This document shows positions 9,671 through 21,600 of a stretch of 64,000 nt of DNA, one piece after another. Position 1 is the stretch's first letter, and each line of letters opens with the position of its first letter. Below the pieces are notes generated by a model. That model was given only the letters and a program-made list of their open reading frames with translations, had not been told where the DNA came from and searched no databases. Position numbers and translations under genes: made by a program. Source of the stretch: Asterias rubens (Eukaryota > Echinodermata > Asteroidea > Forcipulatida > Asteriidae); the NCBI RefSeq assembly GCF_902459465.1, contig NC_047068.1, positions 4,774,001 through 4,838,000 on the forward strand, given 5' to 3'.

Positions 9671-12600
9671 ATGCCTGGAGGAGGATTAACTGAAACAGGT
9701 GAACTGTACTCCCCGTTGGTAAGTAAAATCATAGATAGAGGTGAACACGATAGGAATTTTGCTGAGTGAGTGAATGGACTTAGAAACTTTGACTGGCTTG
9801 ACTGGTGGTGGCAAGCCCTTGCACTTCCCTTTCCACTTCACATGTTCATTTGGGACATCAACTTTCCTTGCATCAACCATGCATCAAAAATTCAAGCATT
9901 TCCTTCCCTTGGCTAAAGTGGTGTGGAAATTGTTACATTTATCACTCAAAACACCATTGAGGAAATAGTGGATTAGTGTGAAGAAAAATGACAAAAAACT
10001 TACCGGATCCTTGAGCTAACGAAAGAGTAAAAAATGTCCCAGGTTGAAAATTTGTATATCATAATCAAGTGAGCCTCTAGCAAAATCATAAATACATATG
10101 TATGGACATGTTTGAATGTGCATGTATCGTAGCGTCATACGATATCGACCCTCATATGTTTTCAAACCCCGCGAGATTGTGCAAGCTCCACTGGTGACAG
10201 AAGCTATGCAGTTTACTTACGGTCTGTATTTTCATCAGGCTTAATCATGCTGAGAATAAAGTTTCCTGACGTTGGTTATGCTCAAATATTTATAAAATGA
10301 TTGATTTTTGGTACAAATCACTAGTGCATTATTATGCCAACATTCAAATGAGTCAAAGAAACATCATCTAACCTCAAAAGTTCAAAACAAAATTACTATC
10401 TGCAAGATTGAGTTTCATTCTGTTTTAGTCACTAGATGGATCACGTGAGGTGGTTACTATTTGGGATTCTATGGTGTGCCAATATGAGGAAAAAATTTAA
10501 GTGAATATGACAAAAAAATGTTTTTTGATTAACTGCATACTGCTGTAATAAATTCTGATAGCCTAAGTGTAAAAAATATTACGTCTCCATTAAAGAGAAT
10601 ATATCATAGATTGGTTTCTGATCTCCTGAAACCAAACATTACTGGTCTAAAATGGGGGAAAACGGATTGTTATGAAGTGTGTGTGTTTTAAGGGGGTGGG
10701 GTGTTTTACTACCATGCCTTATGATATCTCTCGATTCTAATATAGTAGCCATAATGCCGTGGGACAAAAATGTAATTAAATTTGTTAAGGTTTAATTGAA
10801 TAATATTTTTGATAGTTCCAAAAATGTCTTTTAATAAGTCCCAGAATCTTATATTTGAACGTTTTTTTGTGTGATGTGTTTTTCCCTATACATGTACGTA
10901 AGTAAGATAATCATGTGAAAGATCAATGCACAAGTAAGGATGATGTTGTACTTCCTGAAGCACAGAATCTCACATTGGTAGCCCTACTTTCTCTTTGATT
11001 TATGAGGTTCGGAGACAATAGCGAAACGAACCTTATAGTTCTTGGATATGATGATGAGATTGTCTGCAAATAAGAGGCAGACATCAATCCATTTGTGAGT
11101 GGGTCTGATCTGATGTTAATAAACGCTGATGATGTGTACTACTTCAACAGCTTTGCTGAAGTCCATTATATTTATAACTAGAAATATAGGATGCCGGCCA
11201 CTTCGTACCTTTGCCAACTGGGTCATTCCGTGTCAAATCACCCCCCAAAAAAGAAAATTTTAAACCCTACCCTCTTCAAATTGGCTCAAATTGGTGTATG
11301 GGGTGATTGTGGCTCAACAAGCTCAAATTTCAAATTTCAGCTCTATCCGATAAACGGTTTTCACGCTACGGCATGCTCTTTCTTGTTGATTTCGGTCAAA
11401 ATGCGCCTGACTGCCGATATTCAAACGACCACAAATTGGTAACCATTGGTTCAAAATTTGTGTCTTTGGAGAGGAAATTGCATAAGCTTTCCAAATCTGC
11501 CATTACTTTTTTTGTTGGAAGATATTTAGGTTTATTAACCTTTGACCTTTACTTTGACCTTGGATTTGACCTTGTGGATCATCTGAAGATGAACTTTGGT
11601 GAAAATTTACCCCAATATGTCTTCTCCACAATATAACAAAATTAGAGATATTCAGGCCTGATACTTCACGGAGGCAACGGAGGCGATTGCCTCCGTTGCC
11701 CCTTGCCACTGCCTTGGTTCCTAGTACTAGTGCTAGTAGTTGCGATAACGTAACTTTTATCTCCGGAGTCCCTCAGGGAACTGTTTTAGGGCCACTGTTG
11801 TTCTTGAATAAACATAAAAGACCTCCCAGAGTGACATCAAGTGTCAGATTATTTGCAGACGATCTCATCATATCCAAGAACTAAGGTTCGTTTCGCTATT
11901 GTCTCAGAGACGATAGCAGAATGAACCTCATAAATCTAAGAGAAATGCTCCAGTAGAAATTTACAATTTCCTCATAGGGTGCCCTTTGCGAAAAGAGAAA
12001 ATGCCTTGGTGCCCTATGCCCTTTGCAAAAACGAAGCGTACACCCCTGGATATAATATTTTACCTGGTCTACAAAGAGCTAAAAATAATAGCTCCCCTGG
12101 CCTAGCCCAGGTTGGACTTGTGCGTGGCATAGAATTTGTCCTACCAATGGGGCTATCCCTGAACCTGTGAACGGGGCAATGAAGAAATGTTTCTAGAATA
12201 AAGAGAAGTACCCAGTTACTTACGGTCTACCCATTCCTAGCCTACCTCCATGTATTAGTTCAATTAGCCTGTCTACATACCATGAGGAGTCCAACCTGGG
12301 CCAAGTATGCAAACTCTTTTAATTTGAGTGAAATAAGAAAAATGCATCACTCGGTCAATAATTAGAGCAAAATTTGTTTGCCTAATTTTCCTACACTTTC
12401 TTCAGGATACACGACACCCTCCCCGCCCAACTGTAAGGCAGGTTGATTCGACAACTCTGCTGTGCTGTGAAGTTTCAAAAGAATTCTGTTTGATAGAGCT
12501 TACAAGTCAAACATAAATTCTGAAACATCATGTAACATTATTCTGCCACCAGACGTAGCTTAGAAATAAAAAAAAACCAAACAAGTTGAATTTCGGTCAA

Positions 12601-15600
12601 ACATAGCAGTTAAAAAACTACTTGGTGTAAATAATCAATTGAAAGTGGACTATGTATGAAAGTGACTGTCTTAATTTATCAAACCATTAATAATTGTCTT
12701 AATCCAAACTTATTTGTCCTTGTTGATCTGCAGGTTGGGCTGATCTATGTGTTCAATCTCATCGTTGGCACTGGTGCCCTTACAATGCCATTGGCATTTG
12801 CGAGGGCAGGGTGGGCCATGGGTGGTGCTCTTATAACCATCCTTGCATTTGCCAGGTAAGCTAAAATGTTAATTAATTTCAACCCTGTGTAGTTGATGAT
12901 AATCTCAATAATCAAACCTGATAATGTTATCGTACACAAAGAGATTTAAAGATGTAAACTGTGTATTTGTGTAGCACTTTTGTTTTTAATTTGGAATGTT
13001 CTATTATTTTCAGTTTCCTAACAGCAACATTTGTAGTGGAGGCCATGGCGTCTGCTAATGCTGTAATAAGATTCAAACGTAAAGAGAAGAAAAGAGAGGT
13101 GAGACACTCTTAGTTTTTTTTATGTGCCTTGAAGTAGGTTGTCTCTTTCACCACATTTAATTACTGCAGTTCACTTTGTTATACTTGTAGACCTAACTGT
13201 TATCTAGGGCTATACTGTAGTTCACTTTGGGTATGTTCAGACAGCGTACTAAGTTAAACCCGAACCGGTTTAACTTCTACGAGCAGCAGGGGGTGGTCGT
13301 AAAAATAAAAACCCCTTGCGTTCAGACAGCACTGAGTTAAACCCGATACGGTTTATCTTTGGTTTTAAGAGGTCAAAGCAAACGCGGCCCCGTTACTCTA
13401 ACATCCTGTTTATTGGCCTGTTCATTGGTCACCGTGTGTTTACGTAATGATTACGGAGGTCAATGGGTTGTCTGTTGTGAGTTAAACCGGATGTGGTATT
13501 TTTTATTCTGTCCACACACAGTGTTAAAAGTTAAACCCGAAGCGGTCTAAAGATAAACCCCCTCCCTGGACGGTTTATCTTTTGTGGGTTGAACTCGATT
13601 CGGACTAACTTTAGAACCGTTCAGACACACTGAGTTGAACTCGATCGGTTTAAACCATGAGTTAAACCAACTTTAGTACTGTGTCTGAACGACCTCATTA
13701 TTATACTTGTAGGCCTAATTGTTATCTAGGGCTATACTGCAGTTCACTTTGTTATACTTGTAGGCCTAATTGTTATCTAGGGCTATACTGCAGTTCACTT
13801 TGTTATACTTGTAGGCCTAATTGTTATCTAGGGCTATACTGTAGTTCACTTTGTTATACTTGTAGGCCTAATTGTTATCTAGGGCTATACTGTAGTTCAC
13901 TTTGTTATACTTGTAGACCTAATTGTTATCTAGGGCTATACTGCAGTTCACTTTGTTATGCTTGTAGGCCTAATTGTTATCTAGGGCTATACTGTAGTTC
14001 ACTTTGTTATACTTGTAGGCCTAATTGTTATCTAGGGCTATACTGCAGTTCACTTTGTTATACTTGTAGGCCTAATTGTTTTCTAGGGCTATACTGTAGT
14101 TCACTTTGTTATACTTGTAGACCTAATTGTTATCTAGGGCTATACTGCAGTTCACTTTGTTATGCTTGTAGGCCTAATTGTTATCTAGGGCTATACTGTA
14201 GTTCACTTTGTTATACTTGTAGGCCTAATTGTTATCTAGGGCTATACTGCAGTTCACTTTGTTATACTTGTAGGCCTAATTGTTTTCTAGGGCTATACTG
14301 TAGTTCACTTTGTTATACTTGTAGGCCTAATTGTTATCTAGGGCTATACTGCAGTTCACTTTGTTATGTACTTGTAGGCCTGAAAAGCGGCAACAGTTGT
14401 GGTTTTGATAGAATATGCTCAACAGTGGTTAAATCTGTTCTTCCTTTCATTGCTGAACCTCTTAGCTACATCTTTAATCTGTCTTTTCTAACTGCTTCTG
14501 TTCCTCTCAACCTTAAAGTCGCTAAGATCATTCCTATTTTTTAAAACGGCAATAAGCAGGAATTCAGCAACTACAGGCCTATTTCTATCCTTCCTTGTCT
14601 TTCTAAAATCTTAGAGCGGCTTGTCCACAATCGCCTTTCTCAGTTCCTTTCCCACCATCGTATTCTTTTCGATCAGCAATATGGCTTTAGATCAAAACAC
14701 TCTACCGACATGGCCCTCATTGAACTTGTCGACAAAATTACCAATGCGTTCAGCAAAAAATTCTCTGCTATTGGTGTTTTCATTGATCTTTCTAAAGCTT
14801 TCGACACCCTTGATCACTCTATTCTTCTTTCCAAACTAAACCACTACGGTATCAGGGGTGTCCCGCTTCAATGGTTTGCTGATTACCTTTCTAACAGGTA
14901 CCAGTACACTACAGTAATGAGCTGTGACTCTAATCGTCAGAACATCCGGCATGGGGTGCCTCAAGGCTCTATCCTTGGGCCATTGCTTTTTTTGATTTAC
15001 ATCAATGATCTTCACAACTCTTCTTCGCTTCTGAACTTCACTCTTTTCTCCGACGATACAACCATCTTTTACTCTAGCCAGGACGTTACTTCCTTGATAG
15101 ACACTCTCAACTCTGAACTCTGCTCTATTTCTTTGTGGTTTAAAGCAAACAAACTTTCTTTAAATCACAATAAAACTAACTTTATTCTCTTTACCAAGTC
15201 AGCTCGTCCACTAGAGATTCTCTTGCCTCAACTGGTTATTGACAATATTCCCATCAACAGGGTATCTTCTGCAAAGTTTCTGGGCGTTACCATTGATCAA
15301 AGCCTTTCCTGGACAGACCACATTTCTTCTATTTCTAAAACCGTTTTCCGAAACACAGGCGTTCTATCTAAACTCCGCTTCTTTCTTCCAGCTACCTCTA
15401 TGCACTTACTGTACAACTCTCTTATTCTACCGTATTTGAATTATTGTAACATTGTCTGGGCGTATACCAGCAATAGTAAACTGAACGCCTTGTTTGTTAT
15501 CCAAAAAAGGGCCATTCGAATATGCACTTTTTCTCATTTCCGGGACCATTCTGCACCCCTTTTCGCGCGTCTATGCACCCTTACTCTTACTGACATCAAT

Positions 15601-18600
15601 AAACTTCAAACTGGCATTTTTATGTTCAAATATACTAATAATCTCCTTCCTCGAACATTTTCCACTTTCTTCACGTCGGTTCATGAAGTCCATGACTACT
15701 CAACCAGATCATGTAGGCCTAATAACCTGTTTCTTCCTTTCACCCGCACCCTGTACTCTAGCAACACCCTTTGATTCACTGGTCCACGTCTTTGGAATGC
15801 TAGGCCTATCTCTAGCAATTTAAGAACAATGCCGTCCGTGGGTCGATTCAAGATCTCTTACAAAAGAGTCCTCCTCTCCCACTATGTAACATAGCTTTTC
15901 TCTCCACTTATTTATTTTCTTTTGTCGTCTTCAGTTAGCCTGGTTTAACATTCTTTGTGTTTTTGTCATCAGCATTTTGTATTTTCATTGTGTAATTGTC
16001 TTGCCCTTGTTTCTTCTTCGATGTTTATTTGTTTGTTTGTTTGTTTGTTTGTTTGTTTTTGTTTGTGTGTTTTCTTGTCTGTATAAAGCCTCATGCTCTC
16101 ACTCCTGTCTTGTACATAGTTAATTCCTAGTTATTTATTTATTATCTGCTTTAAGATTATATTGTTTTTGTATAATTTAATACACTTTAGATTTGTTAAA
16201 TTTCTATGTACTGTTTAATTCTTACAATTGTTTTTTTTCTACAAGAGTATGGAATAAACGTTTATTGGAATTGAAATTGAAATAGGCCTAATTGTTATCT
16301 AGGGCTATACTGCAGTTCACTTTGTTATACTTGTAGGCCTAATTGTTTTCTAGGGCTATACTGCAGTTCACTTTGTTATGCTTGTAGACCTAATTGTTAT
16401 CTAGGGCTATACTGTAGTTCACTTTGTTATGCTTGTAGGCCTAATTGTTATCTAGGGCTATGAAGTGAGACACTTTAAGTTGTTTTTTTGTATCCTGAAG
16501 TAGGTTGTCTCTTTCACCACATTTAATTACTGCAGTTCACTTTGTTATACTTGTAGGCCTAATTGTTTTCTAGGGCTATACTGTAGGTCACTTTGTTATG
16601 CTTGTAGACCTAATTGTTATCTAGGGCTATACTGTAGTTCACTTTGTTATGCTTGTAGACCTAATTGTTATCTAGGGCTTTACTGTAGTTCACTTTGTTA
16701 TACTTGTAGGCCTAATTGTTTTCTAGGGCTATACTGTAGTTCACTTTGTTATACTTGTAGGCCTAATTGTTATCTAGGGCTATACTGCAGTTCACTTTGT
16801 TATTCTTGTAGGCCTAATTGTTTTCTAGGGCTATACTGCAGTTCACTTTGTTATGCTTGTAGACCTAATTGTTATCTAGGGTTATACTGTAGTTCACTTT
16901 GTTATGCTTGTAGACCTAATTGTTATCTAGGGCTATACTGTAGTTCACTTTGTTATGCTTGTAGACCTAATTGTTATCTAGGGCTATACTGTAGTTCACT
17001 TTGTTATACTTGTAGGCCTAATTGTTTTCTAGGGCTATACTGTAGTTCACTTTGTTATACTTGTAGGCCTAATTGTTATCTAGGGCTATACTGCAGTTCA
17101 CTTTGTTATACTTGTAGGCCTAATTGTTTTCTAGGGCTATACTGTAGTTCACTTTGTTATGCTTGTAGGCCTAATTGTTTTCTAGGGCTATGAAGTGAGA
17201 CGCTTTTAAGTTGTTTTTATGTATCCTGAAGTAGGTTGTCTCTTTCACCACATTTAATTACTGCAGTTCACTTTGTTATACTTGTAGGCCTAATTGTTAT
17301 CTAGGGCTATACTGCAGTTCACTTTGTTATACTTGTAGGCCTAATTGTTTTCTAGGGCTATACTGTAGTTCACTTGTTATACTTGTAGGCCTAATTGTTT
17401 TCTAGGGCTATACTGTAGTTCACTTTGATATGCTTGTAGGCCTAATTGTTATCTAGGGCTTTAAGTTGAATGTTTTCTGTAAGAGCAGCTCGATCCCTTG
17501 TGTTATGATGTACTAAAAGTACAGATATTTTCATCAATATAATCATTTTTGTTACATTTAAAATTTTACCAATTATATTTGATACTCTTTGCAACAATAG
17601 GAAGAAACTGTAATTTAGTTAACTTGCGGATACAACCATGTGTAAACCTCTTATGTGTGAGTGTTGGCTCTGAGAAGAGCCGGTTTGGTCTTGACATTTC
17701 GCACAGTATACACAGTACAGTATACTCTGCTCTTTGCAACAAATTGAGCTTGATGCAAGGTAGTAAAATCTTACATTTAAATACTTTTAAGTACTGCAAA
17801 TGTAAGATATTAATGCTTTATTATCTCAAGATTTACTGTTGGTATTTCTTATCCTTTATTAAGCTTGAAGATTCCTCAAGTGATTCAAATGAAGAAATGA
17901 ATCGTGACTACCCTCATGAAGTTGAGAGTGAAGAGAAACAAAGTTTGCTTCATCCTCCGCCGCTTCATCCTCGTGGTGAGTCTACTTTATTTCACAGGGG
18001 GAGGGGGGTTATAGTGCAAGGATCACCTTGGAAAAGTGGTATCTTTCCCTCCATTCCTTGGACCCAGTTTAGAATTCCACTGAAAACCAGAGGCTCATAA
18101 TCACAAAGTGGGTTTTATTTAGATCCTGCCTGATTGAATGGGTTTCTATGGAGTTGCAGAATTATTGGATTGATACAAGATTACAAGTATGGGACAGTGT
18201 TACATACAATTGCCAAGCACAAAGATTAATTTAACTCATAAACATCTTATATGAATTTTTGTTTTACCAGATAAAGATAAGACACATCCAGACTACTTTG
18301 ATATTACAGAAAGAGTTGAAATGGCAACGATGGCTTCACTGTTCTTTAACAAAGGTATTATAAAAAAGTATTCATAAATACCTCAGACAGTTTCGCTATT
18401 CCTATTGGTGGAGAGCGCGTCACATGGGGGTGTATAAACCTTTGATAATGACCAGTGTTTATAACCAGCTGCGCGCAAGATTATCACGCGGAACGCAATT
18501 CATAGCTAAAGTGAGTGCGTTATCTAAGCTTGCGCGCGTAATCTTAGCGCGCGCACATACACACAACCCACGCGCATCGAACAGATTCTTCACAAAGTAA

Positions 18601-21600
18601 AAAAAAATAATAATCAAACCTTGAGTTTTCATGTGTTCAAGTGTCTATAATTGTATTTTTTAAACATTTTTTAACAAAAGGGTATGAATGGGAATCAAAG
18701 AGTAGTGACGCGTTCTTAAACGTTCGTTTAAAACTTTGCAGGGTCGTTGCCGTACGATAAAGGCCCTTGCCTTCGGCTTGGGCCTTTATCACACGACCGC
18801 CGGCTTTAAACGGCCGTTGAAGAACTTGTCGCTACCCTTTTATTCCCTTATTCATAAAAATCTCCGACAGTTTCGCTATTCCTATTGGTGGAGGGCGCGC
18901 CCTGGGGGGTGTTTAAACGGTTGATAATGACCAGCTAGAGCTTTGTTTATGCGCACAAAGCATCTCCGAAAACTGTCTTAGTCATAACAATGCAACACAC
19001 GCACGTACGTACTGAGCTCAAGCATGTCGGAAAACTGATAAGTTTTACAGAGTTTCTTACTTTATTACGCCTTTTAACCAAAAAGACATTTATGAATAGG
19101 AATAAAAGAGAAGTGACTGACTTGCAAGGTCGTTGCCGTGCGATAAAGGCCCTCGCCTTCAGGCCTCGCTTTGGCTCGGGCCTTTATCACATGGCACTGA
19201 CCCTGCCGGTTTTAAACGCCCTTTTAAGACCTCGTAGTATGACAAAGGTTTTACATCCAAGGGAGGTTAGACTTTACCATTTCCTTCTGGACATTACATT
19301 ATTGCAGAAAGACAAATTTGTTTTTAATTCAAAATATAAACAAGATCATAGAAAAATGTTTGCCTTGGTGTGGTGATGAATGCATTATTGTGGCAGTTAT
19401 AGTTGTTTGTCTTGGTGTAGTGATGAATGCAGTATTGTGGCAGTTATAGAGAAGTGACTGACTTGCAAGGTCGTTGCCGTGCGATAAAGGCCCTCGCCTT
19501 TAGGCCTCGCTTTGGCTCGGACCTCAAACAACCATTCCTTCTTTCTTGTACCAACAAATCGCTTTGAAATCAATGAGGTGTGCAAACAACTAAACAATGG
19601 TGTAAGCTGTGGCTTTGATGGAATTAGTTCAACTGTGGTGAAGTCTGTAATTTCTTTTATCTCTTGGCCTCCTGCCCATATTTTCAATCTGTCCTTTCTG
19701 TGTGGCTCGGTGCCTTCTCAGCTCAAAATTGCTAGAGTCACTCCTATCTTTAAAAGTGGTGATCGCCATGACTTGCGGAACTACCGCCATATTTCAGTTC
19801 TTCCTTGTTTCTCTAAAATTCTTGAAAAACTTGTCTACAAACGACTCTTTAAATTCCTTTCTGACTTTCATCTTCTTTATGATTTTCAGTTTGGTTTTCG
19901 TAGCAAATTCTCGACAGATATGGCGCTAATTAAACTTGTTGATCATCTTAACAACTCTTTCACTGAGAAAATGTCTACTATTGGTGTCTTTATAGACCTT
20001 TCCAAAGCTTTTGACACCATTGACCATAGCATTCTTCTCTCAAAATTAGATCACTATGGAGTGCGTGGTGTGGCTAACCAATGGTTCGCTAATTATCTGT
20101 CTGACAGGAAACAATATACAGTTTTCAAAAACTGTGATTCCCCTCTAAAGACAATTGACGGCGGTGTTCCACAAGGCTCCATTCTTGGACCTTTACTGTT
20201 CCTTTTGTATGTAAATGATCTTTATCATTGCTCATCCGTCTTGTCTTTTATTCTATTTGCTGATGATACCACTATCCTTTTTTCTCACTCTAATATATCT
20301 TCTTTAAGCAATACCATCAACAGGGAACTAAGTCTGGCCTCGTCTTGGTTTAGATCTAATAAGCTGTCACTCAATTCGAGCAAGACCAAATACATGTTTT
20401 TCAGCAGGACTCGCAACGCTAACGACAACTTCACCATCAGTATTAATGATACTCCAATCGAACAGGTTCACTCGACAACGTTTTTAGGAGTTTTAATTGA
20501 TGATAAGCTGACCTGGAAAGATCACATATCCTCTGCTTCGAAAATTGTTTCTCGCAACACAGGCGTTTTGTCTAAGCTTCGTTCCTTTCTTCCCACACAC
20601 ACATTACTTTCTCTCTACAACACTCTTATTCTTCCCTATCTTAACTATTGTAATATTGTTTGGGCTCATTCAAGCACTAGCAAACTTCATTCTCTGTTCT
20701 TAATCCAAAAAAGGACTATCCGTATCGCTTCTATGTCTCATCGTCGTGACCATACCGCGCCCTTGTTTGCTAACTTGAACACACTCACACTCACGGATAT
20801 CAACAAACTTCAAACAGCCATTTTCATGTTCAAATACACAAACAATCTTCTGCCCCACACTTTCTCCAATTACTTTCCTTCTGTCAGCAACACGCACCTT
20901 TATAACACACGCTCCTGTAACAATCTCTATATCCCTTTCGCACGTACTTCTTACACAATGAACACTCTTCGCTATCATGGGCCCCGCCTCTGGAATTCAA
21001 TTGATAGGCGAATTCGCTCGCAGTCCTCTGTTGGTCGATTCAAAGCCTCCTTCAAAAAACACATTGTCTCCCATTATGTAACATAGTTGTGATTCTGTCA
21101 TTATTTTGGTTTAGTTCTATCGTCGTGGCCGTCTTGTGGTATTTGAATTGTTTGTTTGTTTGGTTTTGTTTGAGGTGTTAGTTTGAGGTGTTTGTTTGTC
21201 TGGTTGGGTGTTTTGTTTTTGCGTTTCGTTTATCCGTCTCGTTTTGATGTTATTGTTGTTACTATACGCTTTGTTTTATAATTTAAATGATCTTATTACC
21301 TTCCTTTGTTTTGTAAAAGGCATCCCAGCTTACAAGCTTTGCTTTAATGGGCCATGCCTCCATACAGTTTTCTGTCTTGTAACATCCTATTGTTTGTATT
21401 TGTATATTGTGTTTGTATGGAAATAAATGTTGATTGATTGATTGATTGATTGATAGTTGTTTGTCTTGGTGTAGTGATGAATGCAGTATTGTGGCAGTTA
21501 TAGTTGTTTGTCTTGGTGTAGTGATGAATGCATTATTGTGGCAGTTATAGTTGTTTGTCTTGGTGAAGTAATGAATGCATTATTGTGGCAGTTATAGTTG

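Larger units (their letters stand above)
13175..17465 (+). repeat. 51-bp tandem array in TMEM104 intron 3, interrupted by two mobile elements
   Basis: The unit contains TTATACTTGTAGGCCTAATT, GTTATCTAGGGCTATACTGC and AGTTCACTTTG. Copies occupy about 13175-13229, 13695-14381 and 16283-17465, roughly 34 in all. Because 51 is a multiple of three and one frame lacks stops, the first block reads as a false 17-residue-repeat protein. A spacer starting GTGAGACACTTTAAG, derived from the exon 3 donor region, occurs at 16465 and 17195, 730 bp apart, which shows higher-order duplication. Confidence 0.92.

Noticed and set aside
13681-14544. 287-codon open frame with a 17-residue repeat (cysteine-rich)
   Set aside because: It is the 51-bp array read in its one stop-free frame (51 is divisible by three), running by chance into the LINE 1 RT frame. 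There is no start context, no splice support and no family.
17549-17863. Upstream part of the 183-codon frame leading into TMEM104 exon 4
   Set aside because: Only the part from 17864 matches TMEM104. The upstream part is intron with a usable TTAAG acceptor at its end.
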